This document shows, piece by piece, positions 1 through 7,613 of a DNA stretch of 64,000 bases. How positions within the stretch are numbered: position 1 is the stretch's first letter; each line of letters begins with the position of its first letter. The stretch is from the NCBI GenBank assembly GCA_017624715.1, contig JAGAMN010000067.1, forward strand, positions 1 to 64,000, written 5' to 3'. The notes beneath the pieces are model-generated. The model worked only from the letters and a program-made list of their open reading frames with translations. It searched no databases and was not told the DNA's origin. Both the position numbers and the translations under genes were made by a program. Source of the DNA: Oscillospiraceae bacterium (GTDB lineage Bacteria > Bacillota > Clostridia > Oscillospirales > Oscillospiraceae).

Positions 1-125
1 ACCTCTTTATCATTCTGCTGCCTCTCTTGGATATCGGCTGTGATCCTCAATGCTTTTGCATAGGCGGGCTTTGCCTGCAGCTTTTCCATCAATCGGATCG
101 TCATAATGCGTTCTTTTACACTCAT
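1..125 (-). CDS. Small hypothetical protein, C-terminal part outside the window
   Basis: An open frame on the minus strand starts at ATG 125-123 and runs off the left edge. About 41 codons are visible and begin MSVKERIMTIRLMEKLQAKP. A purine-rich Shine-Dalgarno stretch (GGAAGGA) lies 5' of the start. The peptide is charged and helical, without membrane segment or signal peptide. It follows the HTH gene at 234-761 on the same strand, about 108 bases downstream, so the two are probably co-transcribed. Small proteins of this look occur in clostridial accessory and conjugative regions. I do not recognise a named family and assign no function. Confidence 0.55.
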   Translation of the reverse strand, partial: MSVKERIMTIRLMEKLQAKPAYAKALRITADIQERQQNDKE

Positions 126-233
126 AGCTCTCCCGGTCCTTCCTTTGGTATGTAACCATTCTATCGGGAGTCACAGCAGAAATACAGGGTCAGTTTCGCA
201 AAATAGACAGTCTATTTCTCTGTCAGGAGCAAA

Positions 234-761
234 TTATCCTTCCTCGGTATGTAGGACTGCCTTGTACGCCTTGTACTGTTCCGGATCAATCGCTCCGGTT
301 GCCAGCATCCGTTCGGACCACAGCTGCAAGGTTTCCACCGCAACGGAGATCTTCTCCAATTGCTCCTGGATATCTATGAAATCAGCCAATTCATCACCGG
401 AGATCTTACCGTCCACAGTAATCTCGATCAGACGGTCCTTTTCTTTCTGCATACTGTTCAGAGAAGCTAGCATCTCCAGAATGATTTGAGAGAGATCCTT
501 GACCTTGATTTCCGGCACATACTGCGCTCCGATAGGACACTGATTGGCGCAGTAATAGTTGCACAAGCTGGGTTGCTTATATTTCTGCGCCATGAGCAAC
601 ACTTCGTCCGGATGCGGGAGTACCCGGTCATTTTCAATCTTCTCAATGCGCTCCGGAGAAAGAGTTTCCAGCAGTTCGCTGGCAGTTTCTCTGGTCAGTT
701 TCAGACTTTCTCTTGTAGTCTGATAGAGACTCTTGTTCTCCTTTGTAGACGCTCTTGCCAT
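234..761 (-). CDS. HTH-domain protein, probable accessory-region regulator
   Basis: This 175-aa protein has an N-terminal helix-turn-helix-like segment (about residues 15-60, with SPERIEKIENDRVLPHPDEV resembling the recognition and third helices of XRE/Cro domains). A short cysteine cluster follows (CNYYCANQCPIG, about residues 67-78), then a long, probably coiled-coil C-terminal half (about 90-170). The C-x3-C-x3-C spacing suggests a small metal site. Similar proteins are common in integrative and conjugative elements of gut Firmicutes, which fits this end of the window. The SD is weak (AAAGAGCGG). The HTH call is from pattern only; the target is unknown. Confidence 0.7.
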   Translation of the reverse strand: MARASTKENKSLYQTTRESLKLTRETASELLETLSPERIEKIENDRVLPHPDEVLLMAQKYKQPSLCNYYCANQCPIGAQYVPEIKVKDLSQIILEMLASLNSMQKEKDRLIEITVDGKISGDELADFIDIQEQLEKISVAVETLQLWSERMLATGAIDPEQYKAYKAVLHTEEG

Positions 762-903
762 ATGTAAAACCGCTCTTTACGGGAAAATGATTCCGTTCGC
801 AACGGTAAGAATTAAAATGTTTAGTCCCATTTTATCATTTTATTGTCATAAACACAATGTTTCTCATTAATTTTTCGAAACAGTCCCCATCCAATCAATA
901 GTA

Positions 904-1431
904 TCAGTTTACTCCAAGTGTACCTTTCATAAAGATTGTAAGCTTCTCTCTATCGTCGGATGCGGTAATATCAATTTCGTAGCATCGGACAGAGAACGAC
1001 GTGCCGTCTTTGATCTGCCATACAGTGGGCGTGCTTGGGTTGCACAGATCTGCCAGTATGTAGCCCTGACACTTATTGTCCTTCAGCATTTTACGACAGT
1101 CATTGCAGAACAGGCCGTCCTGCATTCCGGTTGCCTTTGCTGGTGCTTTCAATTCAACCCTGTCAGCACCAAGGAGGATCCCGCTAATGTCTCCGAATTG
1201 CACGAGACTCATATAGCCGCCGTACTGTTCATCAGAAAGCTCTGCCACTTTTGTATGGTGCGGTTGGTAGATTTCAAGTTCGCGTAGTTCTCCGGTGTTC
1301 AAATCCACCAGGCATGGGGCATGTCTGGGGAAGGCATCGCACAAAGCACATTCCTCCGGCTCCGGGGTGTCAGAGCTGCACCCAGTAAACAGGAGCAGGA
1401 AAATAGCCGTAATTGTTAAGACCCTATTCAT
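904..1431 (-). CDS. Hypothetical lipoprotein with paired CxxC motifs
   Basis: A 175-aa protein with a lipoprotein signal peptide: a short basic start, a hydrophobic stretch to about residue 16 and a lipobox ending in Cys (LLFTGC, Cys18), so it is expected to be anchored to the outer face of the membrane. The mature part opens with CALCDAFPRHAPCLVDLNTG, a CxxC next to a HAPC motif, and has another Cys pair (CNDCRK) near residue 110. These could bind metal or form disulphides. Its ATG overlaps the stop of the SLOG gene upstream (1431), so the two are translationally coupled. No named family recognised. Confidence 0.7.
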   Translation of the reverse strand: MNRVLTITAIFLLLFTGCSSDTPEPEECALCDAFPRHAPCLVDLNTGELRELEIYQPHHTKVAELSDEQYGGYMSLVQFGDISGILLGADRVELKAPAKATGMQDGLFCNDCRKMLKDNKCQGYILADLCNPSTPTVWQIKDGTSFSVRCYEIDITASDDREKLTIFMKGTLGVN

Positions 1432-1910
1432 TACTGATCCTCCTTGGAGCGATAAAGATTCATGAGGTTCTTTCCTTGCTGTATGGCATACTGCATTGTC
1501 TGATATGCGCCGCCTTCGTTTGTTTCCACATAAAAGATCACAAGATTGGATCGGTCAACTATGTGCCGGTTTCTAACTTGGAAGGACACCTTAAAATGTT
1601 TAGCCATAGAATCCTCACAGATTTCAATCTCATCATAGTACGCATAGCAGGCTTCCTCATTGTCCCGAAAAAAGGCAGTGGGATATGGCATAACCCAAAT
1701 ATGGGAACTGTTTTTATATCCATATTCTCGCTGACATCGCCGGATCGCAGACGAAACGAGCTGATCAAAGTCACCATCTCTGCCTACCAGAAATTCCACA
1801 TAGCTATGCTCTTTCAAAAGACGGATAATAAGCTCATCCAATTCTCCATCCAATCGCAGCTGGTCATAAATTCGCCGATGACCAAAGAAACTCACAGTAT
1901 ATATGTTCAC
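1431..1910 (-). CDS. SLOG-family nucleotide-binding-like protein
   Basis: The protein is about 159 aa. It shows the SLOG (Rossmann-like) pattern: VSFFGHR at the N-terminus, then FLVGRDGDFDQLV, and ETNEGGAYQTMQYA near the C-terminus, the last resembling the phosphate/ligand-binding GGA loop. SLOG proteins bind nucleotide-like ligands and are common in accessory regions; some take part in stress or phage responses. The role here is not known. I chose GTG at 1910 because GGGAGGG ends nine bases before it, whereas the first in-frame TTG (1919) touches the SD. The stop overlaps the start of the lipoprotein gene, giving a two-gene operon divergent from the XRE gene at 2069. Confidence 0.75.
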   Translation of the reverse strand: MNIYTVSFFGHRRIYDQLRLDGELDELIIRLLKEHSYVEFLVGRDGDFDQLVSSAIRRCQREYGYKNSSHIWVMPYPTAFFRDNEEACYAYYDEIEICEDSMAKHFKVSFQVRNRHIVDRSNLVIFYVETNEGGAYQTMQYAIQQGKNLMNLYRSKEDQ

Positions 1911-1970
1911 GATTTGCAACCCTCCCTTAAGATTAAACTGGCCTTTGTTTTTCTTCTGTAACCTTTCCTT

Positions 1971-1999
1971 ATTATATATTATCCTTTACTTAAAGTAAA
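1971..1999 (-). promoter_or_regulatory. Promoter of the SLOG-lipoprotein operon with overlapping palindrome
   Basis: On the minus strand TTTACT (1999-1994) and TATAAT (1976-1971) are separated by exactly 17 bases. A palindrome, TTTACTTAAAGTAAA (1985-1999), overlaps the -35 box and spacer. A related half site (TCACTTTAGG) follows toward the divergent XRE gene. The layout is that of an operator bound by the adjacent XRE repressor. Binding is inferred. Confidence 0.6.
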
Positions 2000-2068
2000 T
2001 CTTTCTTCACTTTAGGTCAGTTATAATTTCAGTAAATACTTGGTAGCATATTATAGGGAGGTGGAATT

Positions 2069-2299
2069 ATGCATACCGAGTATTCTGACAGATACATTAC
2101 AATGGGATTAAAGATCGCATATTATCGCAAAAAGGCAGGCTTTACACAAGAGGTTCTTGCGGAGAAGATCGGTAAGAGTGTTAACTTTTTGTCGCAGATC
2201 GAAGGTACCGGAACTGTTAGAGGTATATCATTAGAAACCCTGTTCAAAATCGCAGATGTTCTGGGTATCCCTCCCGCGAAGCTGTTGGAAGATGATTAA
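2069..2299 (+). CDS. XRE-family transcriptional regulator (76 aa)
   Basis: A complete Cro/C1-type HTH domain fills residues 10-70: LKIAYYRKKAGFTQEVLAEK (helices 1-2), then IGKSVNFLSQIE (recognition region) and ISLETLFKIADVLGIPPAKL (helices 4-5). No other domain is present, as in small phage- or element-type repressors. The start has a clear SD (GGGAGGTGG) eight bases upstream. The gene is divergent from the SLOG-lipoprotein pair. The palindrome between them (1985-1999) is a likely operator, so autoregulation and repression of the neighbours is the simplest model (inference). Confidence 0.88.
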   Translation: MHTEYSDRYITMGLKIAYYRKKAGFTQEVLAEKIGKSVNFLSQIEGTGTVRGISLETLFKIADVLGIPPAKLLEDD

Positions 2300-2335
2300 T
2301 TGCTTTCATCTATTTTAGTGGTATTATCTACCATA

Positions 2336-2374
2336 CAAAAAATGCACGCACTCTCGTTTTGAAAGTGCGTGCAT
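2336..2374. terminator. Hairpin terminator after the XRE gene
   Basis: An 11-bp stem (ATGCACGCACT, 2342-2352, with AGTGCGTGCAT, 2364-2374) follows the XRE stop. The U-run lies on the minus strand (AAAAAA at 2336-2341 on the plus strand), so it is strongest for leftward transcription. Confidence 0.6.
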
Positions 2375-2477
2375 TACTTATCTTGACATATTTATGCTTT
2401 GTGGTAAAATATAAGAGCAGATATCGAAGCATAAAAAGTGGTCAAATTACCGGTGTATTGCAGCGTGAAAATTGCTT

Positions 2478-2629
2478 CGTATCTCCCCAAAACTGTGACC
2501 AACTTTTGACCAACAAAAGTCCGGTAAAAGAAAATAATCGGTATAATAGCACTATATATCGGAAGCTATTATAGTGGCTACCACCACATATCTACAAAAC
2601 CAAAAATCCGCCATCGAGTGGGAATGACC
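2478..2629. repeat. 152-bp direct repeat, copy A (left flank of QueG-like module)
   Basis: This non-coding block recurs in the same orientation at 7614-7765, with equal length. Shared stretches include GTGACCAACTTTTGACCAAC, then ACAAAAGTCCGGTAAAAGAA, a TCGGTATAATAGCACTAT block, GTGGCTACCACCACATATCT and GCCATCGAGTGGGA. By eye the copies are about 85% identical, with scattered substitutions and compensating small indels. Between them sit the AraC gene and four metalloprotein genes. It could be a boundary or attachment-type sequence, or two copies of a dispersed element. No integrase is adjacent. The gene-free stretch 2300-2702 holds this repeat and two hairpin terminators. Confidence 0.85.
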
Positions 2630-2663
2630 TTAAGCGGCTCTTAGGTTATTAAAATAGTTAGTA

Positions 2664-2704
2664 AAGCACCGTAATTTGCAAACTGCAAATTACGGTGCTT
2701 TTTT
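2664..2704 (+). terminator. Strong hairpin terminator
   Basis: A perfect 17-bp stem (AAGCACCGTAATTTGCA at 2664-2680 and its complement at 2684-2700), a three-base loop and six T on the plus strand. It abuts the stop codon of the AraC gene and probably also stops leftward transcription. Confidence 0.85.
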
Positions 2705-3545
2705 ACAGTACATTCTTATACTTTTTTCGGAACTGTGCAGGTGTAAGGCCCGTGGCTTGCCGGAAATAGGTGGAAAAGTAGCTGTTACTGTTGAATCCCA
2801 CAGTTTCCGCAATTGCTGACAAAGGAAGATCCGTATTCAGCAACGCTTTTTTCGCATGGCTGATCCGCATATCTAAAATGTACTGGCGGATCGTGCTGCC
2901 GGTGTGCTTCAGAAACAGACGGTTCAGATGATATTCATGATAGCCGAACATCTGGGAGAAAAGTGCGTTGGACAGCGGCTCACGGTAGTGGACGCGGATA
3001 TAGTCGATGATCTTCTCAGGAGCTTTCGCTCCTTGAGATGCATTTTCTGCATTGCTCCGCAGCAGCCGAACCAGAAGCGCTTTCAAAATGGCACCGGCAC
3101 TTTCCCGGTACAGCAGGCGTTTGGTGGAAAACTCTGTCAAAATGCCGTCAAAAAACTCCCGGCAGGCAACGGCATTGGGAAGAAACAACCAGCAGTTCAG
3201 CAAGCTTTGGTCCTCCATACAACATTCGCTGATTTGCTGCCCTATATTCGCCGTCAGCGGCACAGGCGAATATGGTTGCTCCCGCGTCTTATTATCTTGT
3301 GAAAGGTCAAAGTTGATGCTGATCAGTTCCACTTCCGTTGAAGAGATCGTGTAGCTGTGTCCGGCACTGCAGTAAAAGACAGTGTGTGGCACCAAATCGT
3401 AGACTTGAGAGCCAATGGTGATCTTCGCATTGCCGGACAGAATATAGAAAATACGGCAATCACGGACCCGAACCGGTATACCGGGTGATGTATAATGTAT
3501 GATTTCAGCAAAACGAATAAACGGAAGAACATCAGAAAATAGCAT
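2703..3545 (-). CDS. AraC-family transcriptional regulator with cupin sensor domain
   Basis: A 280-aa protein. The N-terminal half (about 1-110) looks like an AraC-binding cupin (GNAKITIGSQVYDLVPHTVF). The C-terminal 95 residues carry both AraC HTH units, including LFSQMFGYHEYHLNRLFLKH and the diagnostic IAETVGFNSNSYFSTYFRQ...TPAQFRKKY. I chose ATG 3545 because GGAGG lies eight bases upstream; the ATG at 3560 sits on top of the SD. The gene is divergent from the U32-like/QueG-like operon at 3725-7589 with a 179-base shared control region, so it most likely activates that operon in response to a small ligand, possibly the substrate (inference). Confidence 0.9.
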   Translation of the reverse strand: MLFSDVLPFIRFAEIIHYTSPGIPVRVRDCRIFYILSGNAKITIGSQVYDLVPHTVFYCSAGHSYTISSTEVELISINFDLSQDNKTREQPYSPVPLTANIGQQISECCMEDQSLLNCWLFLPNAVACREFFDGILTEFSTKRLLYRESAGAILKALLVRLLRSNAENASQGAKAPEKIIDYIRVHYREPLSNALFSQMFGYHEYHLNRLFLKHTGSTIRQYILDMRISHAKKALLNTDLPLSAIAETVGFNSNSYFSTYFRQATGLTPAQFRKKYKNVL

Positions 3546-3673
3546 AATATAATCCTCCAAATCATGATTTCCCCGGGATACACCAATATTTCTACCATGA
3601 TTTTATACCATTAAGCTGCGATTTGCAACAATAAATATGTTTGTTTTCTTAAATTTTCAATTGGTTTCGTTAA

Positions 3674-3702
3674 TTTACGCAGATGTCGTTTTGTTGTATA
3701 CT
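3674..3702 (+). promoter_or_regulatory. Probable promoter of the U32-like/QueG-like operon
   Basis: TATACT (3697-3702) is preceded by TTTACG (3674-3679) with a 17-base spacer. The poor -35 box is typical of an activator-dependent promoter and fits control by the divergent AraC protein. Confidence 0.5.
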
Positions 3703-3724
3703 AAATTCAAAAGGAGGCGTGCCT

Positions 3725-4660
3725 ATGAAATACATGGTAGGTCTTAAAAACGGCGACCAAAATCTTCTCGACTGCATCTGCCAAAACAAGGCGCAGATTC
3801 ATGAGGTTTACTTCTCCTGGGGTGATTTCCCCAATGGCAGAGCCAACCAATTGCAGAGCAGCCAATACGCCCCCTGGGAGCTGCAGGATATGCAGCGGCA
3901 GGCCTTGCAGCGACTTTCTGAAGAAGGCATCAAGCTGAATTTGCTCTTTAATGCCAACTGCTATGGTGCGGACAGCCAGTCCCGTGCTTTCTTCCATAAA
4001 ATTGGCACCACCATGGACTATGTGTTAAACCACTACGGTCTGCAGTCCATTACCACCACTTCCCCTCTGATTGCCAAGTTTGTGCATCAAAATTTTGAGA
4101 GGATCGAAGTCCGGGCCTCCGTCAATATGGAGATCGGTACGATCCAAGGCATGGACTATCTTTCGGAGTATTTCGACAGTTACTACATAAAGCGTGAGTT
4201 GAACCGTGATCTGGACGCCATTGCGCATCTGCATCAATGGGCTGAAGAAAACTGCAAGCAGCTCTTCCTTTTGGCAAACAGCGGTTGCTTGAACCATTGC
4301 TCCGCACATAATTTCCACGACAATTTGGTGGCCCATGAAGCCGAAATCGCCAAAATGGACAACGCTTACGCCTTCGGCGGCATTTGCCACGAATACTTAA
4401 AAGACCCCAAGCACTACCGGAGTCTGATTGAAGATACCAACTTCATCCGACCGGAAGATATGCACAAGTATGAGCCCTATTGTACCGCCGCAAAGCTGGC
4501 CACCCGCATCCACCCCAACCCCACTGCGGTTGTAAACAGCTATATCCGTGGCAAGTACAGCGGCAACATTTTGGATATTTTGGAACCCAAGCACAGCATT
4601 TACCCCTATGTCATTGAAAACGGCGATCCACTGCGCCTGATTAAATTGGAGGAGAACTAA
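3725..4660 (+). CDS. U32-peptidase-like protein (UbiU/UbiV-like), first gene of QueG-like operon
   Basis: A 311-aa soluble protein. Its layout resembles the TIM-barrel U32 peptidase/UbiU-UbiV superfamily: MKYMVGLKNGD at the start, LNLLFNANCYGAD near residue 85, a barrel-like middle and NSGCLNHCSAHNFHDN near residue 185, then FGGICHEYL and YEPYCTAAKLATRIHPNP toward the end. The Cys in these last motifs are spaced as in U32 proteins that hold an Fe-S cluster, so a cluster is plausible. I chose ATG 3725 (AGGAGG SD eight bases upstream) over the longer frame. It lies 3 bases before the next gene, in an operon with three QueG-like proteins. The family resemblance is moderate; substrate unknown. 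Confidence 0.7.
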   Translation: MKYMVGLKNGDQNLLDCICQNKAQIHEVYFSWGDFPNGRANQLQSSQYAPWELQDMQRQALQRLSEEGIKLNLLFNANCYGADSQSRAFFHKIGTTMDYVLNHYGLQSITTTSPLIAKFVHQNFERIEVRASVNMEIGTIQGMDYLSEYFDSYYIKRELNRDLDAIAHLHQWAEENCKQLFLLANSGCLNHCSAHNFHDNLVAHEAEIAKMDNAYAFGGICHEYLKDPKHYRSLIEDTNFIRPEDMHKYEPYCTAAKLATRIHPNPTAVVNSYIRGKYSGNILDILEPKHSIYPYVIENGDPLRLIKLEEN

Positions 4661-4663
4661 GTT

Positions 4664-5743
4664 ATGCTGACCAGTCAAATGATCAAAGAAGCAGCACTGG
4701 CCGCAGGTGCGGATATGTGCGGCATCGCACCCATGTCCCGCTTTGACGGTGCACCGGATGAAATGAATCCCCAGTTCCTGTTCCCGGAAGCCAAAAGCTG
4801 CATTGGCTTCGTATTCCGCATCCCCAGAGGTGTCCAAAGAGGCATTGAGGAAGGTACTCAGTTCTATCAGTACCCTTCTATGGCCTATGGCGGCATCAAC
4901 GAGATCTTTGCACCTGCCGTTCTCTATCAAGTCGGCAAGCTCATTGAGGATGAGGGTTATGAGGCCTTTGTTTATCGCAACACCGGTGCCCGTGGTGTTG
5001 TTTCTGATATGGACGGCAGCCCCGGAAATACCCTGTCCCCCGAGGAGCAGATCGAGATCAACGAAAACGCAAAAACCTCCACTGCCCACCACAGAAGTGT
5101 GCAGTTCACCCGCCCCACCCGTGAGGGTAACGTGGCGCCCGACCTGCAGTTCCAATTCCGTATCGCCGCTGTCGCATGCGGTCTGGGCGAGATCGGCTGG
5201 AGCAAAATGCTGCTGACTCCGGAATTCGGCCCTCTGCAGCGTGTGGCATTTATTTTCACCGACGCTGAGCTGGAATACGACGAAATGTATAACGGCAAGC
5301 CCCTGTGCCGCAAGTGCGGTGCCTGCGTCCGGGAATGCCCCGGCGGATGTATCCCTGCCATGAACTCCGGCAAGACCGTTTCCATCAAGATGGAAGACAA
5401 GGTCATTGAGTGGGGCGACATTGATATGTGGCGCTGCTACGCCTTCTATACCCACGCTGGCAGACACTACAATCCCTTCGTCCCCAAGGAAGTTTGGGAC
5501 AAGAACGAAAATGGCGCACTGGACCTGATGGAGGGTGTTACCGATGTTGCCAATGAGCAGGAGATCATGAAGGTCTACACCGCTCTGCAGAAGTACTTCC
5601 CCAGCTGGGTTGGCTATAACATGGCAAAATGCGGCGGCTGTATTCGCGGCTGCGTATCTATGCTGGAAAAGAAGGGCGGCTGCATGGAAGGCAGATTCGA
5701 GCAGCCCCTGCGTACCGGCAAGGCCTGGAAGCTGGATCGATAA
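4664..5743 (+). CDS. QueG-like double [4Fe-4S] protein, paralogue 1 (359 aa)
   Basis: The N-terminal 200 residues resemble the epoxyqueuosine-reductase/reductive-dehalogenase fold (AGADMCGIAPMSRF, then PEAKSCIGFVFRIPRG, and the glycine-rich ACGLGEIGWSKMLLTPEFG near 175). A ferredoxin-type segment follows: CRKCGACVRECPGGC (about 217-231) and a second cluster motif CGGCIRGCVSMLEKKGGC (about 322-339). True QueG is about 380 aa and lies with tRNA-modification genes; here it sits in tandem with two paralogues and a U32-like gene. It has an insertion after the first cluster (about 232-315) absent from the other two. A reductase, perhaps corrinoid-dependent, is plausible but the reaction is unknown. 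Confidence 0.8.
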   Translation: MLTSQMIKEAALAAGADMCGIAPMSRFDGAPDEMNPQFLFPEAKSCIGFVFRIPRGVQRGIEEGTQFYQYPSMAYGGINEIFAPAVLYQVGKLIEDEGYEAFVYRNTGARGVVSDMDGSPGNTLSPEEQIEINENAKTSTAHHRSVQFTRPTREGNVAPDLQFQFRIAAVACGLGEIGWSKMLLTPEFGPLQRVAFIFTDAELEYDEMYNGKPLCRKCGACVRECPGGCIPAMNSGKTVSIKMEDKVIEWGDIDMWRCYAFYTHAGRHYNPFVPKEVWDKNENGALDLMEGVTDVANEQEIMKVYTALQKYFPSWVGYNMAKCGGCIRGCVSMLEKKGGCMEGRFEQPLRTGKAWKLDR

Positions 5744-5755
5744 GGAGGGAACACT

Positions 5756-6649
5756 ATGCTAACAAGTGCAGATATTAAGCAAAAGGCCAAGGAGCTGGGT
5801 GCAGCAGTTTGCGGCATCGGCAAGGTATATGAAGAAAAAGATCCCCAACGGGATCCCAAAAGCATTCTCCCCAACGCCAAGTGTATCATCGGCTTCGGTT
5901 TTGCAGTCCCCAAGGGTCTTTACAAGGCCATGGCAAACGGCAACCAGCACTACGCATATACGACCCTTGGTGTAAAGTACATCGACGAAGAGCTGGCCGA
6001 GATCTTCCTGCTGAAAATCGGTGGTATGATCGAAAATCACGGCTACGATGCCTGTCTGCAGAAGGCGATCCCCAACCTGCGGATCAAGGGTGACAAAACT
6101 ACCAATCCCGAGGTTGTGGATACATACGAACTGATCCACGCAGAGCCCGTCGCTCCCGGCAAGCCCGCCCCGGATGTGATCATCGACTTTGGCAAGGCTG
6201 CCAAAGCCTGTGGCATCGGCGAGATGGGTATGAGTGGCAAAATCATCAACAAGCAGTACGGCCCATTTATGCGCTACTGCTTCATCATCACCGACGCACC
6301 TCTGGAGTGCGATGAGGCTTTGACGGAAAGCGTTTGCGACCGTTGCGGCGCTTGTGCAAATGCCTGCCCCGGCAAGGCCATTTCCGATAACGGCCTGAAT
6401 ACCTGGCAGTGCAGTGTTTACTATAAGGGCGCACACAAGTCCAATCCCTTCATTACCGAAGAATTTTTGAAGGGTCATCCCGAGCGCGAGGCAATTCTGA
6501 ATGGCGAAAAGCAGTTTGATGCCGCATCTGCACGGGAAATTTATCCGCACATGAACTTCCTTCCCAACACCCAGTGGGGTTACTCCCCCTGCCTGTGCGG
6601 AAGAAAGTGTGACATCGCCTGCTATCAGCATCTTGTGGGGGAACTGTAA
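5756..6649 (+). CDS. QueG-like double [4Fe-4S] protein, paralogue 2 (297 aa)
   Basis: Second of three tandem paralogues. It keeps the N-terminal signature (LGAAVCGIGKVYEEKDPQ, PNAKCIIGFGFAVPKG), the glycine motif ACGIGEMGMSGKIINKQYG, CDRCGACANACPGKAIS (about 197-213) and a terminal cluster CLCGRKCDIACYQHL (about 281-295). At 297 aa it is shorter than QueG and ends directly after the second cluster, so the C-terminal repeat region of QueG is absent. AAGGAGGG sits eight bases upstream of the ATG; the gene begins 12 bases after paralogue 1. The three proteins may form a hetero-oligomer or act in sequence (inference). Confidence 0.8.
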   Translation: MLTSADIKQKAKELGAAVCGIGKVYEEKDPQRDPKSILPNAKCIIGFGFAVPKGLYKAMANGNQHYAYTTLGVKYIDEELAEIFLLKIGGMIENHGYDACLQKAIPNLRIKGDKTTNPEVVDTYELIHAEPVAPGKPAPDVIIDFGKAAKACGIGEMGMSGKIINKQYGPFMRYCFIITDAPLECDEALTESVCDRCGACANACPGKAISDNGLNTWQCSVYYKGAHKSNPFITEEFLKGHPEREAILNGEKQFDAASAREIYPHMNFLPNTQWGYSPCLCGRKCDIACYQHLVGEL

Positions 6650-6650
6650 T

Positions 6651-7589
6651 ATGAGAGAAGAAATTATTCGCATTGCCAAGGAAAACGGCGCTGATATCGT
6701 TGGTTTTGCACCTGCAAGCCGTTTCCCCGCAAATGACCCTGTTTTCAAAATCTTCCCCGAAACCAAGACCGTGATCGGTCTTGCGTTCCGTGTGCTGCGT
6801 GGCATCTACCGTGGCATTGAGGAAGGCAGCACCTATTATCAGTATACAACTATGGCCGTGGAGAACATGGAAGAAACCATCATGCCCATGGCACAACTGA
6901 AGGTGGCTATGTACATGGAGCAGCAGGGCGCTCTGGCTCTGCCCCAGCGCCGCCATCAGCAGATCATGGCGGAAGGCAACAGCACCAACCCCGAGGTGGC
7001 CTATGATGCCATCTGCCGCAGCCGTACCGCAGAAGTGCAGATGAATTTCCTGGACGCTGCTGTCAAGTGCGGCCTAGGCGAAAAGGGCCTGCACGAAACT
7101 CTGCTGACCGATGAATTTGGTCCTATGGTGCGCTACTGCTTTATTCTTACCGATGCAGAATTGGAGCCCACACCCGTGGTGAAGCCCCATCTTTGCGATA
7201 AGTGCGGCAAGTGCGTCAAGGGTTGCCCCGGCAAGGCCATTTCCGAGACCGGTGAGGTCGATCCCTGGCAGTGCGCTGTTTACTACAATGGCGCAAACGG
7301 CACGAAGAATCCCTTTATGCCTCCTGAAGCATTTGATGGTATGGATGACCGTATTGCCATTATTGCCGGTGAAGCCAAGGTCACTCCGGAAACCGCCAAA
7401 GCGATTCTTGACAAGATCTACTTCTACCCCCCTGCACAGCATGCTTATCAGTGCTCCATCTGCGGCCGTGCCTGCGATATGGCCTGCTATGTTCATTTGG
7501 AAGAAAAGGGCGTTCTGACCAAGAAATTCAAGACTCCCTTCCGCAAGCGCGAGGAGTGGCAGTTCAGTCTGGAAGATTTCAAGAAATGA
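6651..7589 (+). CDS. QueG-like double [4Fe-4S] protein, paralogue 3 (312 aa)
   Basis: Third paralogue. The start is ATG 6651, one base after the stop of paralogue 2 with GGGGAACT as SD, so translation is coupled. Motifs: NGADIVGFAPASRFPAND, PETKTVIGLAFRVLRG (close to paralogue 1), CGLGEKGLHETLLTDEFG, then CDKCGKCVKGCPGKAIS (about 182-198) and CSICGRACDMACYVHL (about 267-282). The early IYRGIEEGSTYYQYTTMA segment matches a similar one in paralogue 1, so 1 and 3 share a region that 2 has changed. No signal peptide: cytoplasmic. Function unknown. Confidence 0.8.
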   Translation: MREEIIRIAKENGADIVGFAPASRFPANDPVFKIFPETKTVIGLAFRVLRGIYRGIEEGSTYYQYTTMAVENMEETIMPMAQLKVAMYMEQQGALALPQRRHQQIMAEGNSTNPEVAYDAICRSRTAEVQMNFLDAAVKCGLGEKGLHETLLTDEFGPMVRYCFILTDAELEPTPVVKPHLCDKCGKCVKGCPGKAISETGEVDPWQCAVYYNGANGTKNPFMPPEAFDGMDDRIAIIAGEAKVTPETAKAILDKIYFYPPAQHAYQCSICGRACDMACYVHLEEKGVLTKKFKTPFRKREEWQFSLEDFKK

Positions 7590-7613
7590 AGTAATCCTAT
7601 GGATCAGCAATGC

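Noticed and set aside
2359..2574. 71-aa frame through repeat copy A (ending NKSPVKENNRYNSTIYRK), and the similar one at 7643-7873
   Set aside because: Similarity between the two is explained by the DNA repeat; starts, SDs and continuation differ between copies.
4664..7589. Genuine queG (epoxyqueuosine reductase)
   Set aside because: Three tandem copies, shorter C-termini and a non-tRNA context argue against it, although the fold is related and queT elsewhere shows the cell handles queuosine precursors.
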